Assembly (NCBI GenBank): GCA_000231825.2
Contig: JH720322.1
Coordinates: forward strand, 620,001 to 684,000
Origin: Tetrahymena elliotti 4EA
Lineage: Eukaryota > Ciliophora > Oligohymenophorea > Hymenostomatida > Tetrahymenidae
Length of the DNA: 64,000 nt
Direction: 5' to 3'
The position numbers and the translations under genes were made by a program. Below the pieces are notes generated by a model. The model searched no databases. It was not told the DNA's origin and worked only from the letters and a program-made list of their open reading frames with translations. The stretch's first letter is position 1. Each line of letters begins with the position of its first letter. Positions 1-14,800 of the stretch are shown here, piece after piece.

Positions 1-3000
1 TTTGAGAATATTAGGTGGTGCAGCTGAAGCCTTAGCTTTCGTGTAATTCATAAATTCATTTTTAAAATATTTACATAAACAAAACCATTTTAATCTAAAA
101 AAAGAAAAAATTTTCTTAACAAAATTGTAGAAACATTTTTGAAATTGCAAAGATTTTATTAGATATTTTGCTTGGTTTTTTTGTTAAGATAAGTAGCCAA
201 AACAAAGAAAGCAAAGCATTAATTCTATTAAGCGATAAAATAGTTAAAAAAGATTTAATTTTAGGCCAAATCTCTGCAAATATAATTAAAACCATCTACA
301 TTCGCAATATTAATTCAAAATAAAAATTATTTAATGAAAATATCACACATTTTCAATTTGAAATTAATTTTAATTTAAATAATAAATAGTTAAGGAGATA
401 AGAAGGCAGTAGAAGCAAAAATTATTCAAATTTTAGGAGATAACTCAAATGCAATCTAAACACAAGAAGATATTGAATCCTTCGTTCAAATTGTTGACAA
501 ATTATATGAAAACATTAGTAAAGATTTTGTTTTCTCAGCAGATTATTCTACTTAATTAAAGAAAAAAATAGCCATTTAGCTTGCTAATAAGTGGATCTAT
601 GTAGCAGTTTGCAAATTATGCTCATCTTATATCAAAAAATTCTCCCAAGAAAGAAATCAATTCAATGAAATTAAAGAATTAGTTGAAGGTATTAACACCT
701 CCATTTTTGTTGCTAACTCAAAGACCCCTGCTAAACTTGTTGCCTATGCTGATTAATTCTTAGCTTCCCTCGAAGTTGTTGCTTTAGCTTCTAATATTGA
801 GTCTTTATCTGCTATTACTTTACCTGAACTTAAAAAATAGATTAAGCCTGTTGTACTTTCTGATAAAATTTTTATCAACAAATAAGAATTTTTCAATAGC
901 AACACTCAATTACAAGCTGATTTGCTATTCTCCTCTTTAACATAAATAATTCAATTAAACATTCCTGAAATCTACTCAGATATTTAAACATTTGTCACTC
1001 TTTCTAATTCCTACTCTTAAATTTTCTTTGGTAAAATACAAATTTTAAATTGAAATAAATTTCATTCTTTTTTTGTTTTATTAGCATCTTAGAAAAAAGC
1101 TTCAAGTTCAATTTTAGCATAATACGCTAAGTTAAACTTCAAGAACAATAAAGGATTAGTTGAGGTTCTTGCTTAGGGACTCTTCAACTTTTTATTCTAC
1201 TAAATCGAATTAGATACTGAAAGACGTCTTAATAGAGAATAACTTAGCTATGCTACTCGTTTTATGACTGAAACTTTTGCAAAGCTTACTGTTGATGAAA
1301 TTAAATCTATTTAAAATATTGAATATGTTCCTTGGGTTGTCTATCACCCTTTCACTAACATTAAAATCTATCGTAAATTCCGTAATGCTTTGTTTGCAAA
1401 CGATGGAGCTGTTAAAACTACCTTCTAAGAAGTTGTTGGAAGCAAGCTTTTATCTAACCCTTATTTATTAATTAGTGACTAAATGCTTTAAAGCCCCTTC
1501 TAGAATGTTAGAGAAGCTGCAAAAAGATATGCTAGCTTTTTGATTGAAGTTTAACACTATTAATTCCTTGAATCATATTTAGTTACTTTAGAAGTTAACA
1601 ATTTCGATTTAAAACAACACAAGAATATCTCTGAATTCGAAGAAACTATTATTAAGACGTCAGATGAATTCGAATTGAGTTTACTTCCTGTTCGCACTAT
1701 TTTAGTTGGCCTTGGATATAAAGTTGATCCAACCATCGAAATAAATAATACTCCCATTTAAGAAGCCCCTAAAAAGGGAGGTCCCAAAAAGTAAGTTTAG
1801 AGCTAATAAAATAATTAAGGATCTACTATCAACTAAAAGAAGCTCTTTAAGCCTTACTTACCTCAATATGAAAACTAAACTGGCCATACTTTCTTAGATG
1901 ATGAAGAATTATTAGCTAAGCGTAAAGAAGAACTTAGAGAACGCATGATCCACTTTTATCGCTTATCTTGCTAATTCTATAAAATCTTCTCTCTTTCATC
2001 TAACTCTGATATTTCATAATATTTCTTCAACAATCTCAATGAAAAATTCTTCAATATGGCTACTTACAAGTAAACTCATGCTAACTACAGAACCATTCTC
2101 TCAAATATTCTTAAGAAATATAAAGCTTAAATTAAAAATTCTGCTACCTTCCTTGCTGATTTCACAATTACTATTGCTCAACGTGAAAATCCTACAGAAA
2201 AGATTATTCGTGAATACATTAATTTCTAATCATTTATCAATGCTAATTTGAATCCTAATAACCCAAGTGAAGCTTTCATTATTCCTTATCTTAACAAACT
2301 CAATTTCCACACAATCAATGAAGATGGTTTTGATATGGACACTAAGGTTAATGCTCTCACTTTCTATAATAACCTTCCCCCCAGCTACAATAATTACTTA
2401 ATAGAACTCTACAAGCCTTTCAATAAAAACATCAATACTTTGGCTTCTAACCCTATATCTTAAGTTATTCTTGAAAAGCTTCTTAACATCATAGACTCAA
2501 ATGATACATCCATCCTTTTCCATAATATTTTAAATAATACTAATAACGCTAAAAGGATAGTTCTTAGTTCTCTTATCAATTAATCTTCCAAGATTAATTA
2601 TCACCCCTCTTTTGAAGAAATCATTAAGCTCCGTATTATGCAAATCGATCGTAACTAAGATATTATAAACCTCTCATCTTAAATTCTTAGCAACTGCAAG
2701 TATGACATGAATGCTGATGCTATCAATAAATTTGACATGACTGAATTCGTTATTGACCACTCAACAGAAAATGTTGATAAATTTACAGAACTTTGCTTCG
2801 AAATTATTAAAACTCACCCTGAACTTTAAAAAGTTATTTTCAAAAAGGTAAAAAGCTTAATTTAAAAAAGAAATTATATTAATTCAATTCATTTCAAATA
2901 AATAAATAGATTACTGAGGCTGCTGAAGCTTGCTATGATTAATAAACCAATGAAGAATCTTTGACTTTCTATCCTAAGTTTATTTAATATCACATGGCTA

Positions 3001-6000
3001 ACATTCAACCTGATTAACTTACTGCTATTTTCAACTTATTTGTTTCTAAATATTGCAATCCATCTCTCACTCTTTTAATGGATAACTCAATGTAATGTGG
3101 TATTGAGTTAATTAAGAAATTTGGTAGTGCTCATAACAATGTTTTAGTACAAATTTTTGATAAGTATTTGAAATCAAGCAACCCTGAAGATGCTAACAAG
3201 CAAATCTCTTCTATTGTATTCCTCGGTGTTTGCTCTCCTTATATTAAGAATAAATAATTATTAGAAACTGTTTCCTCTAAGATTATTCTTCTTTTTAAGT
3301 ATTTAATAATATTCATCAATTATTTTTTTTATTAAATCTATCAACAAATATTCAAGGAATGGTTCTGAAGATCTTTAGAAGAGTTTGGCTAAATGTTTAC
3401 CAGACTTAATGAGTTTCTTTGATAATCCTAAGGGATTAGTTGAGAAAACTATGCAAAACCTTCCTTTCGAACCTAGTATTAAGTTAAAGAAGGGTCAAGC
3501 TTACTTAGTAGCTGGTTTAGTTAAAGGTTTAGGTGTTAACTCTATTGAATCACTCAACATTTTCAAGTATATTGATGAAGATCTTGAATAGAAAAAAGAT
3601 AATTAATAAAAAGAATCGATCTTAACTTTGATTATTTGTTTCCTTGATGTCTTAGGTAGAGTTTTTGAACCTTACGTTAGCAGAGTTATTAAAGTGTTAA
3701 TGCACTTTTTTGCTGAAACTAATGAAGCTATAAAAGACCTTGCCCTTAGTGCCACTAAGTTGCTCATGTCTCGTCTTACTGGATATGGTATATTTGGTTA
3801 ATAAAAATAAGATATTTATTAGGTTAATTTATTTAAAAAATAGGCGTTAAAATCATTCTTCCTTAACTCTTGAAGGGTCTTGAAGAATCTGCTTGGAGAG
3901 CTAAGTTCAATAATATTTGGGCTCTTGGTAATATGGCTTTCTGCTCACCCAAGTAAATGAGTTAATGCTTACCATAGATCGTTCCCTAATTATCTAACTG
4001 TTTGTCAGATACTCATCCTAAAATCAGAGAAGTTGCCAATTCTTCCCTTACTTTAATTGGTTCTTCAATTAAAAACCCTGAAATTTCAGAAATTGTTGAC
4101 ATTTTAATTAAGGCTCTTTCTGATCCTTTCGATTTAAATAAGTCTGGTTTAGAAATTTTACTCAAAACTCGTTTCGTCCATTATATTGATGCTCCTTCTT
4201 TATCTTTGGTCATTCCTATTGTTGATTATGCCCTTACATAAAAGAGAGATACCAGACCTAAAGAAGATGCTTGCTAGGTTGTTGGTAGTATTTCAGCTTT
4301 GATTAAAGATCCTAAGGATATTATTCCTTATATTGAAATTTTAGTTGGTGGTTTAAGAAACGCTTTATCTGATAATGATAATGAAGTTCGTCTTTTCGCT
4401 TCTAAGGCTATTGGACAAATTTGCAAGACTTTAGGATAAGCTAACACTGAAAAATATTTCAAGTTCATCAAAGACATTCTTGAAAGTAAGACATCATCAT
4501 CCATTGATCGTTCTGGTGCTGCTTAGGCTCTTTCTGAAATTATGTGCATTTTGGGTCTTGACTATTTCAAGAACTAATTACCATTTATTTTTGAAAAAAT
4601 GTAATCCAAGGAACAATGGATTAGAGAGGGGTAAATTTAATTTTTTTTAAATATTTCATTCTTAAATATATGATTAATATTAGTTACATTGGTATTTTTG
4701 TATTCGTCCCTGTTATTTTGAAGGAAAACTTTAATCCTTTCATTAAGGACGTCTTGGAAGCTACATCTGAATACATCAGTGATAATGAAGAAAAAACTCG
4801 TGAAATTGCATTGAGAGTATTGAGAATTCTTATTTAAAATTTCGGTGAAACTCAAACTGAATTACTTACAGGTCCTGTCAATGATGGTTTATTCTCATCA
4901 AATTGGAGAAAGAGACTCAGCTGCGTGGTTTTAAGTTCTGAAATGCTTGAAATTCTCTAAAGAATGGTTAGAAACGAAAATAATGAAGATGTAGAAAAGG
5001 GTATTAAGAGAGAAGAAGGTGTACTCACTGAAAAACAGAAACTCTTATATCAAAGTTACATGGCTGTTTACATCTTAAGAGCTGATGAAATGGAGCAAGT
5101 CCGTTTATAATCAACCCAAGTTTGGAAAAACTTCGTTGATAACACTCCTAAGGTATGATATTTGTTACTCATTTTAATTTTTTTATCATTTATTTTATTT
5201 AAATATTAGACTTTGAGGTATGGTCTCTCTATTCTTTTCAGACTATTGATTTCTGCTATCACTAAGCCTCACCCTGTTGAAACTATTGCTAAATCAGCTA
5301 TTAGCAACTTCTGTTAGAAGTATGGTGAAAGTTTCTTCCCTCAAGTATTGAAGGTATTCTAAGATATGATGAAGGATTTCTCTCAAGATCTCTCTAAATT
5401 AAGAGGAACTCTTTTAGTTTTAGCTGAATATTGCAAGAATATTGCTGGTTCTTACTTAAGAGGATTCTTAGAAGACATTGTTTAAATTATTAAGCCTCAT
5501 GTATACACTCATGAAAATATGTTCCGTTCTTCTGTCTTCTTCACTTTAAGAGTTGTTTCTGAAAGAGTTGGTGAAATTGGTCTTCTTAAAACGATCTTTA
5601 ACGAACTCTTTGAAAAAATTAGAGTTGCTACTGAATAAGATCCTTTATACGAAACTTACCTTAAAATCTTCGACCAACTTTGCTAATCTAAGTCTGATAG
5701 AATTTTGTAACATATCGTTCCTCAACTTTTCGAGCGTCCTATTCCTCCTTCCTTAATTGAAGTTATCACCAACAACTCTGAAGTTCTTGGTAAGATTGCC
5801 TACAAATACTTCAAAAACAGGTAATAAATATTTAAATAAATTTAATTTTTTTTCAATTGATAAATTTTTAAATTAAACAGATCTGGTATGGAATTGATAT
5901 TTGATGAAATATTTGACAAGTGTTCTTAGATTCGTAAAGACTCTTTAATTTATGCTATGAATCAATTAAGTGTCAACCTTAATGAAGAAGATAGCAGATA

Positions 6001-7443
6001 CTTTATTCTCAACATTATTGATAAAATTAATGCTTTATCAAAGACTTACCTCAACTACAAGGAAGATGAAGCCAACCTTGAAGTTGTATTGAATGTCTTA
6101 AAGTTCTACATGGTAAACACTCCTATCCATTTAAGTGAATTCAATAAAGATTTGATTAACTTGATTAATCCCTTCATCTTTGAATAGAACTGCCCCTTAA
6201 TTGCTAGACATGCTTCCACTATTCTTTCTTCTATTTTTACTATTATTAACAGAAAGTACTTTGTTCAACTTCTTCATACATTTGAAATTTCTCTTGAAGA
6301 TACTCTTTAAAGAACTAAATACCAAAATATTACTGAAATTTCTGGCTTCAACTTAGGTGATGAACCTGGTGATGGTATTCGTTCATACGTTGAATTGGCC
6401 ACTACCTGCTTAGTTTATACACCTGAAGAAGCCTTCTAAGATAGTATTGATCTTTTCAAGATTCTCATCAAGTACACTAAATTAGAAAATCTTTAAGTAA
6501 AAATTTTATTTGAAAGAATTAAATTATAACTTTAAATTTTAAATAAATTAATTAGCCTTTCCACTTCAAATTAACTGGTCCTCTTATCAGAGTTGCTAAT
6601 TATAAGTTGGAATAAGATTAAAAAGAAAAGATTCTTTCCTTATTCATCCAACTCTTTGTAAAGGGTATTGACTTGAAGCCTTTTGTTCCTCAACTTCTTT
6701 CTACATTCTCTAAAATCTGCTTAGAATTCCCCAGAGAAAGAGATTTCTAAAAATTAATTGCATAAAATTTATGCGAATTAGTTTTAGTCACTCCTCGTAA
6801 GGACATGATTTTACATGAAATGTATTCTCGTTCAAAAGAAGCTGAAGACAAGTAAGTCTAAAAGGAAACCTTCTTATATTTAACATATAAAATGCTTAAA
6901 TACAACTAACTTGGTCACGACCACAAGCTCTTTGCTAAGGCTTTCCTTGAAAAAATATTTAAAGAATGTATTGCTCAACAAGAAGAATCAAGAGAATTAA
7001 ACATTAATAACATTTGCTTGTACTCCAAGATTATTGGTTTATTATCAGTTCACATTGCTGAAAATCAAATCACCAAATACATTCAAAAATCTCTTACATA
7101 TTTCAAAGAATCTAATGAATTTAAGTAAACATTCGAATATCTTTCAGCTGTACTTAGTATTTATGAACGTAATTCTTCCTATACTAGCATTCCTGATGAC
7201 TTAGGAAATATTATCACTGCTCTAGTCTTAAAGTTCGATAAAGAATATCAATATCCTTCAGTCAATATGCTTAAGAAATTAATTGAAATGCGTGCTAATG
7301 ATTCAGTATCTACCTACTTCTCATCACAAATTAGCTAAGAAGTTTTAAAAATTGATATTGAATAAGATGAAGATATTGTCCATGATGAGGAAGAAGAAGA
7401 AGCAGAAGAAGAAGAAGAAGGTAAAGATGATCAAGATAATTGA
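1..7443 (+). CDS. GCN1-like HEAT-repeat translational activator (5' end outside window)
   Basis: In eukaryotes GCN1 is a very large ribosome-associated HEAT-repeat scaffold that passes the uncharged-tRNA signal to the eIF2alpha kinase GCN2. Seen here: about 2,200 residues of alpha-helical repeats. They include the GCN1-type stretch KKGQAYLVAGLVKGLG near 3497 and a block of HEAT repeats (KIILPQLLKGLEE, VRLFASKAIGQICKTLG, IDRSGAAQALSEIM) at 3.8-4.6 kb. The C-terminus is acidic (Glu run near 7385-7420) and ends at TGA 7441-7443. Introns that I could reconcile in phase are 43-130, 1031-1084, 2848-2909, 3299-3356, 3788-3843, 4631-4683, 5153-5209, 5821-5880 and 6497-6555. One more must lie between about 183 and 409, but its borders are unclear. 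The family is usually around 2,600 residues, so a few hundred N-terminal residues are probably upstream of base 1. The family call is firm; the numbering of the N-terminal exons is not. Confidence 0.88.
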
Positions 7444-8338
7444 ATAAAAAAATGTCAATTTATTTAATTTTAATAACAAAGAATAATTTAGTTAAATTTC
7501 TGAAATTTAATTGGTTTAATTTTATATTTTGTTGAAATTATGAGTCATTCATTTAATAGCTGATATTATGTATTTTATATACTCATTTAAAAATAAATAC
7601 ATTTCCAATTTTTAAGTATTTATTTTCTTTTTTAATGAAAGGAACTCTATTTAAAATATTTCAATTTTAATTTCTATCATTAAAAATTTTAGATATTATT
7701 CTAAAATTTTATTAAGTGTAAGGAAAATTACCAAAATTTATTAAAACTTATTTCTTCATTAAACTTTTCAATGAGATTTTGAGAATTAATTTCAGCTATT
7801 TGAAATTAAGTAAATACTTAGTATAGTTTCAGCTTATTTTTTTAAATTAATTATATTAATTATGAACTTTGAAATAATATTTTGTGAATATTTCACAGCT
7901 ATTTTTTATTTTAATTTGTTAAATGTTATATTAACTATTAAATTTATTTTATTTATTTATGACTAAGTTTAAATATGTTACAATTAAAATAAAAATTTTT
8001 GTTGTGGCTTCAATAAAAAGAAAATTAATTAAAATTACTTTTAAGTGTTTTTTCTTTAAAATTAATTAATGAAATAAAATATTGAACATTTTCATCTTAT
8101 TCTGATCTAATTCAGACTATATCATTAAATGTATATAAAAATATATATTAAGGGTAGATTTAAAATAAATTGATTACATTTTTTAAATAATTTCCTTTTT
8201 GTAATTTATAAATAGATTATTGCTTATTAAAAAGACTTTTTTGAAAATCTTCAATAATAAGGAGATTGGTTAGAATTTATAATTGCCTATTTTTTCTTTT
8301 AAATAAATTAAATTTGTAATTTTATAAAATGAAATTGA
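7444..8338. other. Intergenic spacer between convergent genes
   Basis: AT-rich spacer between the TGA of the GCN1-like gene and the TGA of the minus-strand C2/coiled-coil gene. It should hold both 3' UTRs. No open frame with protein-like composition, RNA gene or clear repeat was seen. Confidence 0.6.
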
Positions 8339-11300
8339 TCAATTATTTACAGCTATTTCTGATTTTAATTGTGATAATTCTTTTGAGTGTTCTTGGGCAT
8401 TTCTGTTTAATTCTTCTTGTAGTGCTTCAACCCTTAAATTAATATTTTATGGCAATTAATACTTTTTTTACTTTTAAATTTTACCTGCTTGAATAATTAT
8501 ATAGTTTTGCTTCGAGTTCTAACTATTCACTATATAAATCAATATTATCTGTTGATGAAGGTCTTTACTTTTGGGATAATTGCATTAATAATTCTTTGTT
8601 TATTGATTCTAACTTTTCACATTCCCTTTTAACCCTTTAAAGCTCTGAAGTTTAGTTATTAAAAACTTTATTCCTCAAATTTTATTGTAAGCCTTCACAT
8701 TCTTCTTTAAGCAAACTAAACTGTTTTTCCATTTATTTAATTTATTCAGATCCCTTCATCGTTGTTTCCATGGCTTACTCCAATTTAAGAATGATTTTTT
8801 CTTACTTTTCTATAGTTTCTCTATACATGGGTGCTTTGGAAATAATATCTCTTAGTTCAGTCAATTTATGTGCTCCCTATAATCTTACCTTTAACAAATG
8901 TTCTAACTCCTCTTAAGAGTGCTTAGCTTTTATAATCTAAGTATATGCTTCTTTAATTTACTTATCAAATTCTTCATTTTTTAACTTTTCATCTCTGTAT
9001 GCTGTTGCTACCTAAATTTTATAAAAATTTTTTTAAGCAATAAAATAATTGCTTATTTAAATAAAGTACCTTTATGATATTTTATTGTAGCAATTCAGGT
9101 TTCATCTTTCTAAGTTCTGGATTTAACTTAGTTTTTTGTTCAATTTCAACTTCTGAATTTAATCTTTTCATCAATAATCCATTTTCATTTTTTAAAACCT
9201 TTAAAAATTAAATAAATTAAAAGATTTATAAAATTTTATTGATTTTAAATTTAAAGATAAATTAATCATTTTTTAAAATACTTTGATTTTTTTTCTTAGA
9301 TCTGTAATTTCTTCACCAGTTAGCTTTAAATTATCTGTTTTATCTTCAATATCTTTATTCATTCTGTGGATTATTTCCTGTCTCTAAGCTAATTCTCTTG
9401 AAAGCAATTTCCATTTTTCAATTTCATTCATAAAAATAACATCTTCTCCTAATTAAGATTCTGTTATATCACTATCTTTGAATGATCTATCTGATTATGT
9501 TATCCTTTTATCAAGTTAACTCACATTAGATTAAGATTTTAAAGATAATTAACTCTTTTCTATTTCTTAATCATCATTTTAATCATGTTAGCTTAAATCT
9601 TACTAAGATAATTAAACTTAAGACTGATGAAAACTAGGTTCACTAGGCACTGGTGTTTTTTCTCTTGGAATAACATTTTAAGCATCTTTTTGACTCAGCA
9701 ATCCAATATCAAACTATCCTGTAAATTTGTTGAAAGTATCAAATAATTTTGAACTCTTTTAGTTAATTTAGATTTAATTTCATGTTAAATTAAAAAAATT
9801 TACTTTATTCCATTTTATATTGACCTTTTCAGACTCAATTGAATCTGATGCTTTAAGCTTTTAAAGGGTAGCATCTACAATAGCTTCAGTTTATCCTATA
9901 ATTGTATTACACATTTTATGAGTTTACTTAACTTTAGGGTCTATACTCAAAGCAAATATATTAATTTTAGTATTTATTGAAGAAACAGGTAATGTAAATA
10001 CTGCTATAGCTCCATAAAATTAGTCTGCTATTATGGGTTAAATACTATTTACATGTCCTATGAACTACATTTCTTTTGGTTTTGCAGCTTTTTCTAATGA
10101 TTTTGAAATTTTTCCAGCAGGTTGTATCTCCATATTAGTATAAGTAGTTCTAATCAGTTAATAATTTAGTTTATCATATAATTTTTTATTCAATAAAATG
10201 TTGATTATTTTACTGTTTTGGAATATATGCTTGATTTGTCAACATAATTTAAAGATTTGTATCAGTGGCAGGATAGTTACTTAAATTAAAATTATGTATT
10301 ATAACGTCACATAGCCCTTACCCATCTTTAGGCTATTACTCAAGAGTTAGAGACAAATAATATTTTGGCTTAACTTTGTATTCTTTTTTTACACTTTATA
10401 ACTCCTATTTAGTTTATTTTTATATTTTAAAACACTAAAACATTTTCATTTAATTTGAATACTATATTTAAGGGAATAAATGGTTTAAGTGATTGTAAAG
10501 GGAAAAACACTTCATCAATTATTTTATAAGAGGAATCTTTTATCTTATAAGCTAAATAACCTTATATTGTTGTAAAAGGTTCAGCACCAAATTTATAAAA
10601 AGGATTATTCATTAAAAACTGAGTATTATATTGAGGATGAACATCATTATTTTTTATTTCAGTTCTATAAATTTCATAAAAAGCCTCTTTAAGGTTAGGA
10701 TCATAGTTTGAATTATCAGACATTGTCCAGTTACACTCTATTTATTATACATATATGTAATCGCTTAAATATTAATTAAGTTTATATTAATTTTTACCAA
10801 CAAAGGCACTTGTATTTGCAGGTAAATCAGTTATTTATCTGACATCAACTCTTAATCTCCAAGTAAAGTTAAATTAAGGATCATGTTAAGGAAGCAAGAT
10901 AACATTCTGACTATTTTCCTCTACTGTAAAATCAAAATTTCTGTTCTATAAAAAAAATAAATGAAAGAGGTGTTATTTTCTTATTAATTCAGGTATATTG
11001 TATTAAATATTTTTACTTTAATTTAAAGATTCAACCAACAACCCGCTGCTCTTTACTATTGCTCATTAACTAATTAAATTGGGAGACTAAAGAAACCATT
11101 TGTTCCTAAATTCAATAAAGATCTTGTTATTTAGCTTAAATCCATTTAATATTGCCCAAAAATCTACTATTGCTCCTCATTCTCAACTTCATCTTAAAAT
11201 AAAATAATCTAATATTTCATTTAATTATTAAAATCAAACAATTGTATTTTATATCATAATTAAATCATACAGTGAGCTTTTAATTAATGGCATTATTTGA

Positions 11301-11564
11301 TATAGGCTTTAGCTTGAGTTCTATAGGATTTGTTGATTATTTAGCTCTGTTATAAGAAACTTCGCCCTTTTATTTTTGATTTTCAAAAACAAAAAATAAT
11401 TAGAAATTGTAAATATCTTAAAGAAATTAAAGACTAATTATATCTTGAATTACCTATTCTTTAGTATCCACTATAGCTCTAATTGCTAATGGAACATTTA
11501 TAGATGTTTCTAACTACTAAATTGATATGGCTAAAAAACGATTTGTTAAAGGTCTAATTTCCAT
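8339..11564 (-). CDS. C2-like domain plus coiled-coil protein, function unknown
   Basis: Starts with ATG at 11564 (MEIRPLTNRFLAI...) and ends at TGA 8341-8339. Visible parts in order: an N-terminal beta-rich region that reads like a C2 domain (LTIILFQDEVENEE then IFGQYQMDLSQI, joined across the intron 11209-11270); a second C2-like segment (FTWRLRVDVRQITDLP) after the intron 10946-11016; a Ser/Gln-rich linker around 9.5-9.7 kb; and a long heptad-rich coiled coil from about 9.4 kb to the stop (for example EKWKLLSRELAQRQEIIHRM, QEELEHLLK, RVEALQEELNRNAQEH). Small introns also occur near 9.79 kb, 9.2-9.3 kb, 9.0 kb and 8.45 kb. A frame switch near 10.2 kb needs another intron that I could not place. 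C2 plus coiled coil recalls ciliary/centrosomal families such as CCDC33 or CEP120, but I see no diagnostic motif and assign no function. Confidence 0.65.
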
Positions 11565-11872
11565 TTTTGAGTAATTGTGTGAATTATAATATTTTTTTGA
11601 ATCAATATTTTAATGAATGATTTTAATTTTTAATTTATGATGAAGAAGATACTAATAAATAGTATAACAAAGTTAATAAACATATTTATTTATGTCATCG
11701 GAAATCATAAGAATGATTGCTTTAGTTATAGTTTATAGCCACGAAATAATAGAAAAAATATTAAAATGATTATTACTTACTCTATATACTTGTACAATTA
11801 TATTTTACACATACTAATAAAAAAATTATTCTAAATTAAAATTATTTGTTTGATTGATTGATTGATCTTGTT
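11565..11872. other. Short spacer between two minus-strand genes
   Basis: About 300 AT-rich bases upstream of the C2/coiled-coil gene and downstream of the TPR gene. It contains a short TTGA-type tetranucleotide run near 11849-11866 and nothing else notable. Confidence 0.55.
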
Positions 11873-14800
11873 TCATTTGTTTTATTTATTTTTTCCTAAG
11901 TTACTAAAAATGTTGAATCTCTAATTAACAACAGGGAATTAATCTTCTTATTATTAAGATGGAACAGCATTATTTAATTCATCATCATAATTACTCATTA
12001 AGCTTCCATAAAATACTTCACTCTTTTACTGATAAGGTTAGTTGCTACCTATTTAGGTATTAGAAGTAATATTGTTGTTAGATGTTGGAATATTGCTTGC
12101 ACTGCTAACATTACTGACTAGATTTACATTTATTGTAGGGTGAGACAAATTTTATGCTTATGAAGAAGAAAGTCCTACAGCAGGGACTTAACTTAATAGA
12201 GGATTATTTAAAGAAACTATTTTTATTTATTTTTTAAGAGGTTTTTCAGGATCAGAATCAGAATGATTTTCACTTGGTTTCTTAACTGGTCTTTACAATG
12301 GTGATGTGTTGGAAGCAATAGAAGCCTTTCTTTATCTATTATTTTCTGAATTCTTTCTTAATTTAAATCCACCTTTATTAATGTTATTATTTTAATTGTC
12401 ATCTTCTAAGTCCTTATTCAGAGTGTTAAATTAATTGCCAAACCCTTGATCTTCAACTATAAATACAAATCAATACATTAAATTAGAAAATTTTTAAGTA
12501 AATTACTTTTTAAAAGATTTTGAGAAGGTAGCGGAGATATTGAGTTAGCTCTATTTCTATATAGGTCTGTATTATCAAAGCTGCTTTTATATAATCCTCC
12601 AAAAGGATGGTTAGGTTGAATATAAGGTGAAGGTTTATAATTTGGAGTGTAAGGATCCTAATAAAATATAAAAATAATTAATGAATTAAATGATTTTTAT
12701 TCCTTTTTTAAATTTAATTACATTGAAATCTCCATACATAGGTATATTAAATATGGAACCAGGAGCTTCGCTCTTCTTTTTCTAGTTGACTTATGAAAAG
12801 TCTCCTGATCGGCTATTTCCAGATTTTGAGTTGTTAAGGGGATAGTTGATTGGTGTTAGTGTGAATTGGTTTTCATAATTCAGCTTGGGTGTGTTGAAAA
12901 ATAAATTAGGAGTGTTTAGCAAGCTATCAAATGGTTCTTTTGTAAAGTTTGCATGAGGGGTATGAAGACTATGAAGGTTAAATACACTATTTCTTCTTCC
13001 TTTTTGGGTCTAAAATAGTGGAGATTTATTTAATTAATTTAAAGATATTTAGTTATTTAAAATAGCATTAAGCAACTCTTATCTTTCCTGTTCTAAAAGC
13101 CTTTGCTTTACATGAGGATCTAACTCTTCTAACCATAGTGGAACAGAAGGCTTAAATGGAGGCTCTCTTAGCATAGTTCTTAATTTATTTCTAATAAAAA
13201 AATAAAATTTAATCCTAAATATTTTAATATCAAAAAATACAGTTATTTTTTATTAAAGGGGTCATGAGTTTGACTTGAGGCATTACGTTCAATAGTAATT
13301 TTTCTTCTTACAACCATATGGTCATCTGGGCAGACCATTAAAATTTATTTATAAAGGTTAACTGCTTCTATATAATGTTTTCCTATTTCATAGAGCAGTG
13401 CTATATTAAAGAGAGTTTCTATATTATTTTCTAATTCAAAACTTTTGTTAAAGCATGAAAAGGCATCTTTCATCTTGATTGAATTAAAATAAAAAATGAT
13501 TTCAATAGCAATTAATATAATCAAAATATTTACCATATTTAGCTTAAAGAAAGTAATTCCTAAATAGCACCAGCAAATAGCATTTTGGCTGTTAACTTAA
13601 ATTGCTTTGTTGAAATATTCTAAAGCTTATTTTACCTATCCTTGCTAATCATAATTCTTTGCTAAAATTAAAAGTATTTCAAAATCTTTGTTATTTTGTT
13701 AATAAGCCTTCTAAATGAGATCTGCACTTTCTCTCTATAATTATTATAAGAAATTAATCTAGAAACATTAATAAAATTTATAAAAATTACATAGCTCTTC
13801 TTTTGGAATAAAATCCAGCTTAAGCACTTTAATGCATTAGAATTAGTACTTTCTACCTATTTTGCTTTTTGGTAGCAAGTCTAAGCATCTTCTAACTAAT
13901 TTTCATAAAATAAATATGTTTTTTTTTCTCATTACTTAAACAAAATCAATAAATCTAATTTACTTCTTTCATTAGTTCAAATTACAATCCTGCATTACAA
14001 AGTATTTCAACCGTTTTTTGCTAGTTAAATATATTCTTATCATTTTAGATCAAGCTAGAAAGAAAGAGCTATTTTTAAATATAAGAGATTCTTATAAATA
14101 TATATCAAAGCTAACTTTTAAATTATTACTTATGCAGCTTCTTAATGGTATCCATTTTGTCTTTTGAGTATAGCCTTGTAGAGGTCAACTATAGGCTGGT
14201 AGATATACTTTTATTGATATACATTAACTTTGTTAAAGAACTATTCAGATTCAATAAACTTTCCTTACTTTATTGTTTAAAGATAAAATATTTTGTACTG
14301 AATGAATGAAATTTTATTAATTTACTCTATAATGTGCTATACCTAATTCAAAATGAATATTTGGGTCTTTCTTTTAAATTTTGTAAATGAAGAATTAATA
14401 ATCTATTCAATTATTAAAAATATTTACATTAGCCTTGGCTGAAAGCTCCATAGCTTTTTAATAGTACGATATAACTTTATCATGCTTTTTTAATCTAAAG
14501 GCACTATGACCTGCTAAGATTTAAGCATTACCCTTATTTGGATTTGCATCGTTTAGCAGTTCATAAATTTTTAAAGCCTATTTATTTATTTGTATAAAAT
14601 GATTTTTAAGTGAATTTATTTAGAAATTTTTTGTTCATTAGCGCCATAAAAATTTATTTGAAGCTTTTATAAATATTTTTTGTATTTATTGATAGAATGA
14701 TTAATGTTGTATGTATGTACTGTATCAAAATTATAAAAATATCTCACGCTAATCTTCAAAAACACTAAAATTTAACATTATTTACATTTTCAAATTAGTT

